Origin: Ziziphus jujuba
Lineage: Eukaryota > Streptophyta > Magnoliopsida > Rosales > Rhamnaceae
Reading direction: 5' to 3'
DNA: 64,000 nucleotides
Assembly (NCBI RefSeq): GCF_031755915.1
Contig: NC_083386.1
Coordinates: forward strand, 14,344,501 to 14,408,500
How positions within the stretch are numbered: the stretch's first letter is position 1; each line of letters opens with the position of its first letter. The notes under the pieces are model-generated. The model was given only the letters and a program-made list of their open reading frames with translations, was not told where the DNA came from and ran no database searches. Below, in pieces: positions 10,976 through 23,909 of the stretch. The position numbers and the translations under genes are program-made.

Positions 10976-12133
10976 TCAGGCATTGAATAGCAATGTGTCC
11001 TCATCCCTAGCACTTAAAACACACAATGTCACAAGTTCTAGAAGGTTTAGGGTCAATTCTACCTTCAAACTTAGGCGCTTGGATAGATTCAGTTTTAGCC
11101 TCCCTTTTTGGCTGATGTTGCTTTCATCACCTAGCTTCAGTTTTGGCTTGTTGCCATATGTGGGATTGCTTCTCGAAACACTTGGATTTGATGTCCCGTT
11201 GTTTGATACTCCTCTAAGCCATGTACTTATGCCCCTCCTTTTGAATTGATTCTCAAGTTTAATAGCCACATGCAACATCTCTTCCAATTCAACATATTGT
11301 TGTAATTCCAATTGATTGGCTATCTCTCGATTCAATCCACCTAGAAACCATGCCATGGTTGCTTCTCTATCTTCATTCATGCTCAATCTCATCATGAGCA
11401 TCTTCATCTCTTTGTAATAATCCTCCACGGACCTATTTCCTTGAGATAAAGATTGTAGCTTTTGATGTAGCAACCTATGGTAATGACTTGGTATAAACCT
11501 CTTTCTCATGGCTCCTTTCATTTGTCGCCAAGTAATGATGGGTTCATCTCCAACTCTTCTTCGCATACTTTGCTTATTTGTACACCATTGGAGTGCATAA
11601 TGACCAAACTCCAAAGCTTCCAATTTAACTTTCTTAGCATCCGAATAGTTGTGACAATTGAAAATCATCTCTATATGCTCCTCCCAAGTATGCCTTCGGA
11701 TCACTTTTTCCTATGAAAGATGGTATGTTAACCTTAATATTTCCAAGATCATCATCCGCACCCTTGCTGGCCTCCCATGGTTTTTCCTTCCTTGGTAAGA
11801 AAAAATTTCATCAAACCCCTCATCAAAGTCATCTCCAAAATTGCCTTCCTCAAATTCTTCTCTAGGTTGGCCATAGCCCCCTCGACCCCAACCTCGGCCT
11901 CCATGGAATTTTTGTCTTAAATTCGGCCCACCTTGTGATGTTTCCAACCTATCCATCCTTTGATCTACGTGATCAAAGAGAGCATTCATCCACTGTAATT
12001 GCTCCAAGACCGCCATCATATCCATGTGCTCACCTTCACTTTCCGAAGCTCGGGAATCACCCTTGAATCCTACGGATTCCTCTTCATTAATTCTTAATGG
12101 TAGATCTCCTCTTCTCACCTTTGAATCTGCCAT
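10976..12133 (-). pseudogene. Ty3/gypsy gag with frameshifts
   Basis: Two open frames make up gag: 12133-11711 (start MADSKVRRGDLPLRINEEES, heptad-like LEQLQWMNALFDHVDQRMDR, then a Gly/Arg-rich segment) and 11704-10976 (retrotransposon gag domain with RQMKGAMRKRFIPSHYHRLL and QGNRSVEDYYKEMKMLMMRL). At least two frameshifts near 11700-11760 separate them. A CCHC zinc knuckle (CFKC..GHIAIQC pattern) is visible around 10985-11030 but in another frame and with stops. Gag forms the virus-like particle. The 140-codon plus-strand frame at 10827-11249 is a shadow. Confidence 0.85.
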
Positions 12134-13458
12134 GTTAGTATGAATAATACAAAAATAAAATAGAACCTCACCAAATTCACTCCCTTACATGTTTCACTCA
12201 AACAAGGTCTCAACACTCGTGTTTGCATACTAGTTTCAGCTTTTGACTATCTTAAGTTCACACACTCTTACCTTTTCCCATTCAAAGAATTAACTCAAAG
12301 TTATAATTAAAATACACTTAAACAACAACTAGATCACAAGTGTATCTTAATTTAAACTTATCAATAAAACAGCAACTAAAGCAAACAAATACCGAGCAGA
12401 ATGAAAATGCCTATTCTTGGCTTTCTAAGCAAAAAAACAAGGTAATTTGACAAGCAAAATTTTGGGAATGAATTAAAAGCTGACCAGAATATTAATGAAG
12501 CAATAATTCAAGGAATAAATATAGAGAAAGAGATTCAAACATGAACAAGAATCAAATTGAACAAAAATATAGAACAGTTATTGATTGTTGTTCTTTGTAA
12601 TTCAAGTTTTTGTATCAAATCCTTTAATTAATTTTAATCCAAATAGTTTTAGCACCCAAAATTCAAATATCCAGCAGCAAGATTGAATTTTCAGAAACTC
12701 CAAATATTGAATAAATAAGTAATAACTCAGCAGCTCCAACAAATTTCCAACAAACAAATTCAAACTCCAACTTTAACCAAATCGGCCTTCTTAAAAAAAA
12801 TATTTTTTATATTATTTGGCTTTTCTTCTTTTTTTTTTCTCACAAAATATAATATAAACTGCAGTAGCAATAATTAATAAAAAAATTTCAATTCCAACAC
12901 TAAAATTCCACCAAACCCGATACCTCACTCCAATAATAACAAATTGCACAATTTTTTAGGTTTTTTATGCAATATGCTTTCAAAACTCTCTCTCTCTCTT
13001 TTTTTTTTTTTGTCCTTTTGATCACTTATAGAATTTTATCAAAAAAATCTCCAGTAACAAGAATCACTACAAAGCACAACCCAAAAGCCAACAAATTGAC
13101 AAAAATCCGAACCAACTTCCAAGTCGAAAACAAATTGCAAAAATTTAGGTTTATGCAATATGTTCTTAAAATTCCTTTTTCTTTGTTTTTTTGAATATAT
13201 GAAAGCAACTAATTAAGGCTAAAACAGCAAATAAAAATCAACACTAGACCAAATTAACAAGAACAATGATGAAAAACAACTAACAAACTAGAAAGAAAAA
13301 ATACGGTAAGACAAGGAAACCTAATTTGACTAGGATTATTTTTTTCTTTCATCCAGAACATGTATGAGATGGATGCAACCTTAAATTAATGCTAAAATTG
13401 TAGAATAACACAAAAATAAAGAAAAAAAATAAGATAGATCAAACCTGAACAAAATCTT

Positions 13459-13471
13459 GGCTCTGATACCA
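13459..13471 (-). other. Primer-binding site of the minus-strand gypsy element
   Basis: GGCTCTGATACCA on the plus strand is the reverse complement of TGGTATCAGAGCC, matching the 3' end of initiator tRNA-Met. It lies 2 bp from the 5' LTR, as usual. Confidence 0.92.
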
Positions 13472-13473
13472 AA

Positions 13474-14582
13474 TGATACGAACCTAGGTCGACACATGCT
13501 TAAACCCATATTATATTAGCCCGGATCTCAATTAAGTTCAGATTTTAATGTATTGACCTCAAACCCTAACTAACCTATGATTACAAACCTTGGTATAATG
13601 AAGATGCCACAATAGGTGATGGATATCCTATTGATAAGTCAAAACTCAAACACTTACTCTCTAATTGTGTTTTAGGTGTTCAAAGAGAATAAAGAGAATT
13701 CTATCTCACAAATAATTTCTGAATAATATTGAAGATTCTATTCTCATTGAAAAATAATCCTTAAATAGGTAAAAGTTACAAAGCAATAAACCCTAGAAAA
13801 CTAAGACAAAACCGCCAAGCATTTTGTTTCCTAATATGGCCGAATTTTCTCTCTCATTTCCTAATCTAATTTTAATTAATTAATTTCTTTATTTTGAATT
13901 AGGAATTAATTAATTTAAAATGAAAATAATAAAATAATAACTTTCCTAAGTTGATTTTTCCAGCAATTAAATCAATAAAAACCAAATAGAAGACTAATTT
14001 CCTAAAACAAAAAGTCAAAATCAAATTAGGAAACTAAATAACTATCTTTTTGACTAAGCTGTCTTTGACCAATCTTTTGATCAATTTAAACTCCAAATCA
14101 GCTTTCATATCCTTTTTAGGATGCCTAATAGGATTATCATTGAGTTCCACACGTTGCCCTTGATTGGAACAAAGAGAAAATGCCAACTCAGCAAAATACA
14201 GTAAAACTGGCCAAACTCCCTTCTATGCGCACACCTCCTGTTTGGATGCTTTAGCTTCTAAATTGTCTTGATTCTATGATCTCTTAAAGATATTCATTGA
14301 ATCCATGAAGTGTTGGAACCATTTTACTACCCGGAGTCCATATTTGCACTAAAATAACTACCCGAGTTTGTAACGGCTTCCACCACTTGGATGCTTAAAA
14401 CGGGTCTTGTATCTTCGAGTATTGGTAAGCCCTTTTGAGAATTAATTACTCCCTATATAAAGACAGCCAGGTTTTTCTTAAATCTCTTAGCTTGAGCTTT
14501 AGCAATCGGCCCAGTCTTCATCCGTATCGGATCAGCACCCCAGCACGTTGTCGGTTGTGCGGAGTCAGGCAGATTCTTATCA
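13474..14582 (-). repeat. 5' LTR of the minus-strand gypsy element
   Basis: 1109 bp, collinear with the LTR at 8519-9634 with scattered substitutions and small indels (for example an extra CTTTCCTAAGTTGA segment near 13942 not present in the other copy). The divergence shows the insertion is not recent. Confidence 0.92.
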
Positions 14583-14863
14583 CTTGTAGTTCATTCAATC
14601 TCAAAAGAAAATTGATACAATGCATGCAAGGTGGATTTAAACCATTCAAAAATTCCTTTATATGTTTAAGCACAACTTTGGTACATCAAACAAGATTGTA
14701 AATGCTCTAAGCTAAAAAAATAACCTCATTTGCTAGGATGCTGGTTCAGTTTATCAATTTTGAATCCATTAAATAACTCTACATAAATAACAAGGATTTT
14801 GGTAAAATGTGGTACAAGCTATCTATACATGAACTAGTTGGTGAATATCATGTCTACAAAGGT
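14583..14863 (+). pseudogene. Ty3/gypsy pol pseudogene, segment 3: RNase H end and integrase linker
   Basis: Resumes after the CTTGT target site. In one frame it reads HARWI.TIQKFLYMF then KHNFGTSNKIVNALS, the conserved end of RNase H, followed by DFGKMWYKLSIHELVGEYHVYKG, the linker before the integrase zinc finger. It breaks off at 14863 at the next insertion and resumes at 17529. Confidence 0.82.
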
Positions 14864-17528
14864 TGATAGGACATCCTAACCCCTTAGGAATCCTTCCAAG
14901 ATTCCTAGAGGAGCCATATCTAAGGAAAATTCCATAGAATAGTTCAACGGAAAGTTCAGCAAATCCTCTCTTAGAATATGGACAACCCAAAAAAAAATTT
15001 TCAACTAAACATAAACTTCAATATTTTTCATATCATCAATACAAATTACAAACTACAATTCCGCAGTCAACATCCAACTTCATAACAAGAACCATAATAT
15101 AAACCAATTTTGCAAGTACCAAATACATGCACAACCATATCCATTATATCCAATGCATACAAAGAACACTTTAAAATGTCTAAGGTAATAAAAAGATATA
15201 CTATGTACTAAAATGATGAAGAAAACAAATAAAGATTACAAGGTTTAATGATGTGGAACGCAACTGATAATATGATGAATGAGGAAAGTTGTAAGCTAAC
15301 TACCTGAAGTTGGGAGAATTGATCAAAATAATAAAATATGAGTTAAGAATATCCCAATGAATAGGCTAAGTAGTATAAGAAATAAAAATTTAACATTCAA
15401 TCATTTTATCTCAAACCTTGCACTTTCACTTTTTTAAAAGGCTTCCCATTGAAAAACCTTCTTATAAAACCCATATGCATAACCTCATAACCTTTTCCTA
15501 TGACATTTAATAAATACAATGAATTAAACCATAAACTTTGATATTTCTTAAGCAATTTATATGTAAAAATATGAGTGTAAAATCATAAGTAAATACTGAG
15601 TAAATTTGTAAAGCCACAATATACATAACATATATCTAGTGTTGCCAGATAATGGTTGGCATCCCAAAACACCATCAGACAGTAAAGAAGGAGAAGGAGA
15701 AGGAACCATCTTATGATTCATTAGCATTCTAAAGACTTCGTGGTAAACTTGTCATCCTATGGCCATGAGAGAATGACATAAAACCCAATCATTACTCTTT
15801 TATACTATGACAACTTATATAATGACTGAAACCTAAGCACAAGTAATGATAGAGAACATTGGTAACTAAGTGGTACATTTATTTAAAACTCAACACTACA
15901 ATATTCATAACCAATGTTTTCTCAACTATGCTTTTTCATTTCCAAAACAAATATTGTATTATAAACTAGAATTTAACAACAAAGAAATTGAACCATATAT
16001 TTAAATATTCCACCATATGAAATTTATAAATCACCAATCTTTTGTAATCTTATCAAAAGTTTCAAATCATTTATTTCATGTCAAAACCATATATATGTGT
16101 ATATAACATATATATTATATATAATAAACCATATGAAATATATAACTCATAAAATTATTTTAAGCACTTTAAAATTCAGAACATTTAAATATACTTAAAA
16201 TTTTGCATAACACATATATGTGAATACAAATAATCATATATGCATAAATAGGCATTTAAATTCTCAATACCATATAAAAATATTTAAACCATACATTAAT
16301 ATGCTAATATGCCCAAAACATGTTTAAAAATAATTTCAATCACAGATATTGCCCATTATCACTCCCGGCCCATCGTCATCTACAAGTTTAGTACAGGTAC
16401 CTAAAATATAATAAAAAATATATTAGGCTTTCAAAAATTTAATTTAGAATATTGGTGTATACTAAATGTCTTAGAAATAATTTTACAACTTTAAAATTAC
16501 GAAAATTAGACATCAAAAGGTACAATTATATTGTGAACCCTTTGAACCCTATCCAAAATTAGGATTTTTCAACATAAAGCCAAATTATTAACTCCCATTG
16601 ACCTATCGGAACATATTTAAAACTTAAAAAAAAAAAAAAGTCCTAAATCATCCAGTTTCAACCTAATTTTACCATGAATTTTCACAAATTGACCAATATT
16701 TGATAATTACTGAAACTAAATTATAATGGGCCATCTATATATTAATTGAAAACCTACAAGATGGGTAATGCGATGGTATACTCACCTCACCAAAACAATG
16801 CCTATAGTGGTCAGTATTTTAAAGGTAAACTTTGACCAAATTTCTCATGGATAGATCTCTCAAATAGTAAGAATTAAGATAGAAATGGATTTAGGAAGTC
16901 AAAAACTAGTGAAAGGGCCTTCTTTTACAATCAAATGTCAAATAGAAATGGATTTAGGAAATCAAAAACTAGTGAAAGGACCTTCTTTTACAATCAAATG
17001 TCATCATCTTTTGGTGATTAGAAAATGAGCATAACCATCAATATTTGGCTAGATCCCGACATATTCCAAATAATATCTAGTGAGACCTTCATACCAAACT
17101 AATTCTCATCTCGCAAGCTTTCCAATGAAATAAACAACGAAGAAAATGAAAGTTGAAAGAGTAAGTTACAAAGTTTTAAAGTTGTAGGTTTAGAGAAAAA
17201 ATATTAATAGAGGGTGAGTGACAACAATGATGGCTGTCCAAAAAAGAGGGGAAGATGAAAAAGATGACCAAATGTTGTGACCCATAATTACAAAGATGTT
17301 ACTGACTTATTTTAACCATAACTTGTAAACTGTAGCTCCGATTTTGATGCGCCACATGCCCACGAACTCATATTAATGAGCTTTACACAATAATAACAAA
17401 GTCAAAGCCAAATTTCATCTCTAACAAATAGTCAACTTCTCCCACTTTAAAAAGTTAAACTTGATCAACCTTGGTCAAACTATTCAAAAATTTAAATTAT
17501 AAGTGCTACAATGAGATGGGTTATTACA
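14864..17528 (-). mobile_element. Solo LTR (minus orientation) in the gypsy pol gene
   Basis: Read on the minus strand it starts TGTAATAACCC and ends GTCCTATCA (TG..CA), about 2.67 kb, without coding sequence. Its start, including the TTTAAATTTTTGA and TTGACCAAGGTTGATC motifs, resembles the starts of the long LTRs at 18130 and 22379, so it is a diverged relative. It splits the gypsy frame between YHVYKG and YLF. The flanking 5-mers AAGGT and ATGGC match at 3 of 5 positions, compatible with an old target-site duplication. It includes a 63-bp tandem duplication at about 16878-17003. Confidence 0.75.
16878..17003. repeat. 63-bp tandem duplication in the minus-strand solo LTR
   Basis: The segment beginning ATAGAAATGGATTTAGGAAG occurs at 16879 and again 63 bp later, with only a few differences between the copies. 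Confidence 0.9.
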
Positions 17529-18129
17529 ATGGCTATCTCTTCAAGATTCTATTGCTATGTATCCTTTATGGTTTACTTAAGCTATAACTCATCAAAAACT
17601 GCATTTTGGAAACTTAGCTGCTTACAGTTAGACCATTACCCAATTTGAAGCTCAATTTTATTGGCTTTATCTCACAAAAATGTCACTAACTATGTGCGGT
17701 GATGTGGAATTTACCAAACAGCTAAAGGCACTTCTCAAAATAAAGGTTTGTAGATTCAACTACTTATACCTTGCAACATTTAAAAAGATCTCTCTATGGA
17801 TTTCAATCTTGAGCTATTTATGCCATAAAAAAGATTTGGTTCTATTCTAGTAGCTGTCGATAGATTCTTTGAGATGACACATTTCCTAACATGCAAGAAA
17901 GCAATTAATGCTACTTATGTTGTTCACCTATTCTTTAGAGAAATTGTCAAACCACATGGTATACCTAAATATATTACAAGTGATTGATTGTTAAATTTAT
18001 CAGTCACTTCTAGAGAACTTTATAGAAGACGTTTAACATAATTTTAAACTTTAACAATGCCTACCATCCACAAATTGATAGCCAAACCAAGGTGGTGAAA
18101 AGGACTTTAGGAAATATAATATGGAGTTT
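17529..18129 (+). pseudogene. Ty3/gypsy pol pseudogene, segment 4: integrase
   Basis: Decayed integrase. Visible pieces are the zinc-finger end (CGICQTAKGTSQNKGL), the first part of the catalytic core (LSMDFNLEL, ILVAVDRFFEMTHFL, CKKAINATYVVHLFF, REIVKPHGIPKYITSD) and, in another frame, the YHPQ.D.QT region and TLGNIIWSF. The D of LSMDF and of ITSD correspond to the first two catalytic acidic residues. Stops and frameshifts are frequent. It breaks off at 18129 and resumes at 20968. Confidence 0.88.
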
Positions 18130-20967
18130 TGTAACATCCCGATCCAAGAAAATGCTCTTAATTTAAATTTTTGACCAAATTTGATCAGAGTTGAGAGGGA
18201 TGGACCGAGTTAAAGTTTCATTTTAACTAAGGCATCATTTCAAAGTATGCATTATCATGACTTCACAAATGAGCAGCATGCCAAAATCAGCGTTAAGATT
18301 AGAAAGTTATGGTCATATCAAGGCGACAATCTCGATCACCAAGTTTCATGGTCACCATCAAAGCCCAAATTTCATTGACCTTGGCTGTTAAGTTTCACGA
18401 CCAATCGACTGACGAGGAACCCAAATTGGGCTTCTAAAGTTAGTTGTGACCATTTTTCATTTTCCAATAATATGGCCATTTTCCAACCAATCCAACATAA
18501 AGCATACTTCTATTCTACCTACTTTGGAACCCCCAACTGAATATGGCCTCCATTCTTCCAAATTCAAGCCGTTTGAGAGATATGTTTATTTAAAGTTTGG
18601 ACAAATCTTTCCAACCATTTTTCAGCCACCTGCAGTGGGTTTGGTTTATTTGAGCTAAGTATTCTCGATCCTTGTCTTATAACCTTTCATTTGATATATA
18701 ATTTGACAATTATGGATAGATATTTAAAATATTACTATTTTTGAGCTAATATTTATTAATTACTATAAAAGTGGTCTGCATTGAAAGTTTTTCTTGGGAG
18801 TTCTTATTGCATTCAGATTCCTGGTGATTAATAAAGGTTAATGAATTATTTAATTTCATGAAATTTGATATAAATAGGAAAACCTCAATTTTGGGCAATA
18901 GGCCAGTTGGGGTCACTGTATAGTTAGACTTCGATAGAGTCCAAGTTTGATTTTGTAAGACTATTTATTCATTTATTTGTTTGTTTCTTTGTTTACTTAA
19001 ATGTTGATTTAAAATAATTAAGAATTATAAAAGTATTTTACACTAAAATAATGTTAAAGTGGTATAATTTCTTAAAATTATATTTTGGATTTCGAAATTT
19101 TTATTTTTGATCATTGATTTTCAGGTGATATTTAAATGGACTAAGTTACATTGATTTTATGGAATTTGAGTTTATTTTTTATCTTTAATTTTTATTCTTT
19201 TTATTTTTATTCTTTATTTGTTTATTTATCTATTTATTTATTTATTTGTGTAACACATTTATTCACAGTTTTAAAACATAAGTATGAAAAGTTAATGCTT
19301 TCATAGTTGTATGTTTATACATAACTAATTGGTTTTTAGATGCATCATATAGTACTAATGTTCTCGATATACATGAGACTAATATCAGTGATTGCATTAG
19401 CCACCCTCTCCATACTCAAAAGATGATAGATTGTATTTGCCCATCTTAGGGGAGCTAAGCCTAGCGAGGATAAGTAGGTATTTTGTAATGATAGCATTAG
19501 TAATCCTCCTTTTAGCCATAGAATGGCAAGTTATTTAGCATTGGCACATCTATGATGCTAGAGGGACCACATGCAGGTTCTCTTTTTCCCCCTTCCTCAT
19601 CAATCAAATGATGCTGGGACGCTAAATACCACTTGGCAGTATTGATATATCATATGGTGCATCAAGTGTCTTTTTGATATCTATATATATTATATCTTAG
19701 GTGTACCATACCGTATTGGGACAGAGACTTAGTTAAGCCGATGAAAGGTTTAGTCTCGTGTTTCTACTGCCTATGAGATCAGTGGATTAAATGATCATTA
19801 TAGGCAACCACCCCTAATCGTATTGGCAGTAGTACATTTGCAGACGATTGATATTATGGGACCATGCACTAGTATATTGTATAATAAATTCGGTATATCA
19901 TACTATGAATATACGGTTTAAGTAATATATATTTATTAATTTTAATACTATTACGATTAATATTATTGATGCTATTCAATTATAATTTAGTATTTGTTTA
20001 TTTTATTACTATTATTTTTATTATTAGTTGCATGATTGTTGTATTCGTTTGAATTGATGACTTTATAGATTTGGAAATTTGTGTGTAACATTATATAAAG
20101 TAGTGGGAAATATCATTTAGTACCACTAATAAAAGTCCAGGTTAGCCTTCAGACAGGTGTTATAGCCTTCAAACAGGTGTATTAGCAAATGAATAGGTTA
20201 CTTAAATCCTTACAGAGATTGATGCATATTCTTTTATATATATATATATATATAAAGGAAATATTTATGTTGGTTAGCTATTCAATTTAAAGTATTATTT
20301 TTATATGTTTATTTTATTATAATTTATTTAAGGATATCTTTCAGTTATTGTTTCTTAACGGTATAAGATTATATCTTTATTTCCCAAATGTTGAGATGCG
20401 GATTGCACGGTTTAGGGTTTAGAACCTAGGTTGTCTTTATTTATTGTTATTATTATTATTACAAATATTGTTATGATTGTATCCCTTATTGCTATATATA
20501 TATTATGGACGTGGGAAGGTTAGTATTAGTATCATTATTATCTTTTTATGTATATTTATGTGCAAGTATATTTATGAAATATTGTAAATTTGTGAAACTA
20601 TAGTAAGTGGGAATTTATAAGGCATTTCCTATGCTAAGTTAAAATTTGGGGCAGAGTAGTGGGCCATCTTGGTGTTCTAGTAGGAAACTTCGAAAAGAGT
20701 CCTAATACATAAAAAGGTATTTATAATTTATTATTTATGTTTTTATATTGCTATTATTGATGTCCTGCAAACTTGTAAAAATTTTGTAATAAGGGGAGGA
20801 ATAAGGTAGACATATACTTTTAAAATGAGTTTTCTATGCAAGGAATATTTTGGGAAGATCCAATCCTAGAGGAAATACTACCAAATTTTTTGTAGAATTT
20901 TCAGTAAGTATTTCCCTAGTCGGGACTATCATAAGATTTTAATAGGTACTCTAGGAAGGTCCTAACA
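18130..20967 (+). mobile_element. Solo LTR (plus orientation) inserted in the integrase region
   Basis: 2838 bp from TGTAACATCCC to GGTCCTAACA, gene-free, collinear with the LTRs at 1-3227 and 22379-26950 but with internal deletions (for example around 18950). The flanking 5-mers AGTTT (18125-18129) and AGCTT (20968-20972) differ by one transition and fit a decayed target-site duplication. Removing it rejoins the integrase frame (NIIWSF to SLANVKPKQW). A short remnant of the 20-bp minisatellite is at about 20135-20200. Confidence 0.88.
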
Positions 20968-21450
20968 AGCTTGGCTAATGTAAAACCAAAACAGTGGGTT
21001 TCAACCCAGGCACAAGTTGAAATTGCCTACAATTGCATGGTCAAAAGATCCATTGGCTTATTCCCTTTTTTTTATTTTCTATACTAAAATTCATGATCAC
21101 ATCACAGATCTTACAGCTAATGTTAAAAGGGTTGATAAGCCAGCAGCTGATTTAGGAAAGCAAATCAATGATACTCATTTGAAAATGACCAAAGCCAGCA
21201 AGATTTCAACCAAAGGTACAAGATTCACATAGATGTCCATCAAAGATCTAAAATCTTCAATGTTGGTGACCTTGTGATCGTGCATTTGAGAAAAGAAGGT
21301 TTATGGTAGGCGCTTACAATAAATTAGGGAACAAGAAGATAGGTCCTTTTCAAAATTTAAAGCGATCTAGGGATAATGCCTATTAAGTTGATCTATCTCC
21401 CATCAACATTACTGATGTCCATACCTAACACCCCTAGATGTTGCTTCAAC
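20968..21450 (+). pseudogene. Ty3/gypsy pol pseudogene, segment 5: integrase end and C-terminal tail
   Basis: Resumes with LANVKPKQW and AQVEIAYNCMVKRSIG, the conserved end of the integrase core, then FNVGDLVIVHLRKEG and, in shifted frames, KIGPFK and DNAY residues of the C-terminal module. It reaches the natural pol end near 21430-21470. I could not recognise this element's own LTRs. Confidence 0.82.
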
Positions 21451-21470
21451 TTCTTCTCCCTCAATCATGG

Positions 21471-22378
21471 TCAAGCTCTCTCAAGATGTAGGAGAAAGAT
21501 GTATCCTGGTAGCCAAAGAAAGCTCGAATCAAGCTTTAAAACTTGAGCTTCAATTGAGCATAATTAGGAATTAGGGCTTTGCTTTAATGATTGTTACTGT
21601 TGCTTTTATTTTTTTTATCTTGATTGATACATATATATAAATGCTATGACATTGTTTAGTATTCTTTTTTTTTTTTTAAATTAAGTTTAGTTGCAAAATG
21701 TTGTGATGAGTCTTGGTTTGGAATAACTTAGGTGACCAGGCTTTTAACTTAGTTAAATGGTACATATCATGCCTGGAGCTCTTGCGACTGTCATGTGGCT
21801 TGAGACTGTTACCAAATGCTGTCATGTTTAAAGTTGAGATCATCCCCTACCTTGAGTCAAGCTATTTTAAACCACTTCCATCGACTATTAAGCCTTTTGA
21901 ACTTGCTCTAGAATAAAAATTAGACTAATTAAGCTTAAGATTTCTATTTCTTAGCTTAATTAGTAATTCCAAGTTAGTTTCTTAAAACTTCCTACATCAA
22001 AGGTACAAATAAAAGAATAACTGTAGAAGTGAACTTGGTATGAAATTATATAAAATTACAAATAGTATTTTAAATCTCAACATTTTAAATAATTCAAAAA
22101 CTAATAAAAAAAGTTTTGATATTTTTCTATTAAGACAATCCTATTCTGAGAACTATACATATATATAGCCACTTACATGCATACTTTGGACGTTAAATGC
22201 AATTGTTGGACAATCTATTGTTAAGGATGAACAACTTATTTATTATAAAAATAGAACAAAATGTAATTACTAAGTTATGAAGAAGGAAGATTCCAAATAA
22301 GGAATTTTAGTATATAATTTTGATAGTAAAAACCTTTTGTTTGTATAAAAATAAGAAGAGTTTTAAAGGACAATATTT
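21471..22378. other. Non-coding sequence after the decayed gypsy pol
   Basis: AT-rich, with poly-T runs near 21610 and 21667. The 67-codon frame at 21713-21916 resembles nothing I know and has no gene context. This may be the remnant 3' untranslated part or LTR of the decayed host element. Confidence 0.4.
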
Positions 22379-23909
22379 TGTAACGTCCTGGTTTGAGAAA
22401 AAGCTTCAAATTTGAATTTTTGACCAAAGTTGACCAAATGGGCTCTAAGGTTGACTTTTGCTGCGAGAAGAACTTCATTTTGACCAAGACACCATGGAGA
22501 AGTATGGATCAGCCTAAGTTTGTAGATTAGTAGTACGCAAAAATCGAAGCTAAGACTGAAAAGTTATGATCATAACAAGGTGTTGTCCAAACTATCCAGG
22601 CGAGCCAAAGATTGACTTTTTATTTATATGGGTTTTGATATTTACTTATTACCAATGCTTGTCAATACGGGCCCATAAACTAACGACATGCTTAAATTGG
22701 AATTACAGTTGAAAAGATATAGATTTGAAAAGTTGCATTTATTTTTCTAAGATTGAATTTATTAGGTAGTTTTGTTAAAAGTGTGTGAAGGGAGTTTAAG
22801 AAATATCCCAAGATGCCACTTGTCACCAACCTACAGGTGCCTTGTCACATTTCTTTTTCCTCTCTCTCTCCCCTCCTCACCTGATGGAGTCTTTCTCTAT
22901 TTCTCTCTTCTTCCTTTCTCGCCTTCGGCTGATTTGGTCACCATTCTAGCCATAACAGGGCGCTAGCCCTAAAGAAAGCCCACCTCACGGTGACACCAGC
23001 GGTCAAATTTCATAGTCAATTGCTGCCGAACGCACCCAAATCAGACCGGTGAAGCTGAAGGTGGGGGTTTCTTGTCCTCCAGTGATTCCACCATTTTTGG
23101 GCAGACCAAGCTCAATTTATACCCCTATCCCACCTATTTTGGACTTCCTAATTCCAAATATTGTCACCTTGTTTCCAAATTCCAAGTCATTTGAGAAATA
23201 CAACGTATTGAAGTTTAGCTGAAACTTTCCAGTCATTTTCCGACCATCGACGATGAGTTTAGGGTTTTTAAACAAAGTATCTTTGATCCTTATCTTACAA
23301 GCTTTCATTTAATATATAGTCTGCTATTTATGGTTGAGTATTTAAAGTTTTTCCATTTTTAAACTAATTTAGAAATTGCTGTAAAAATTGAACTGTAGTG
23401 GAAGCTCCCCCTAAAATTTTTACATATAGGTTCATAGTAGCTAATAGAAGTTAAAGGAGTGCCTAATTTCATAAAATTAAGCAAAATTAGGAGAAACTCC
23501 AAATTTCTGACAATAGGCCAATCAAAGTTACTGCATAGCTAGACTCCCCCAGAGTCTAACTTTGGGAACCCGAAGTAGTGGAAGTAAAAATTTTCAATTA
23601 CTTAGTGTATTTCGTTACCATTGAAGAACGTACGTAACATTTAAATAATGCTTTTTTGTATGTTAGGCATTTGACGGAACTTATAGTGGATCCTATATTA
23701 GGTAAGGACCGATAGATGTTAGTACTGTAAGTGACCCTTTTTTTTCTAAGTTTTATTTTTAAGGAAAATAAAGAAATAAATAAATATATCGATTATTAAA
23801 TTAGGTTTTAAAAGAGTTATTTAACAAAATATGATTAATTGAGTATTTTATAAAATTTTAAAAGGGTTTAGATGCTTATGTTTAATTTAAAATAATTTAT
23901 TTGTTGATA

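Larger units (their letters stand above)
8519..14582 (-). mobile_element. Internally deleted Ty3/gypsy retrotransposon, complete with both LTRs and TSD
   Basis: LTRs lie at 8519-9634 and 13474-14582 (1116 and 1109 bp, starting TGATAYGAA and ending CTTATCA on the plus strand). The 5-bp target-site duplication CTTGT is perfect at 8514-8518 and 14583-14587. The primer-binding site (GGCTCTGATACCA on the plus strand, 13459-13471) next to the right LTR sets the orientation as minus. Internal order on the minus strand: gag (12133 to about 10976), protease (10972 to about 10300), pre-RT spacer (to about 9960), then directly the C-terminal tail of integrase (9912-9607). Reverse transcriptase, RNase H and the integrase core are missing, so it cannot move by itself. 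Confidence 0.93.

Noticed and set aside
10827..11249. 140-codon plus-strand open frame
   Set aside because: It lies antisense to gag and protease of the minus-strand gypsy element and has no family resemblance.
21713..21916. 67-codon frame after the gypsy pol
   Set aside because: No recognisable motif, and it lies in decayed retroelement sequence.
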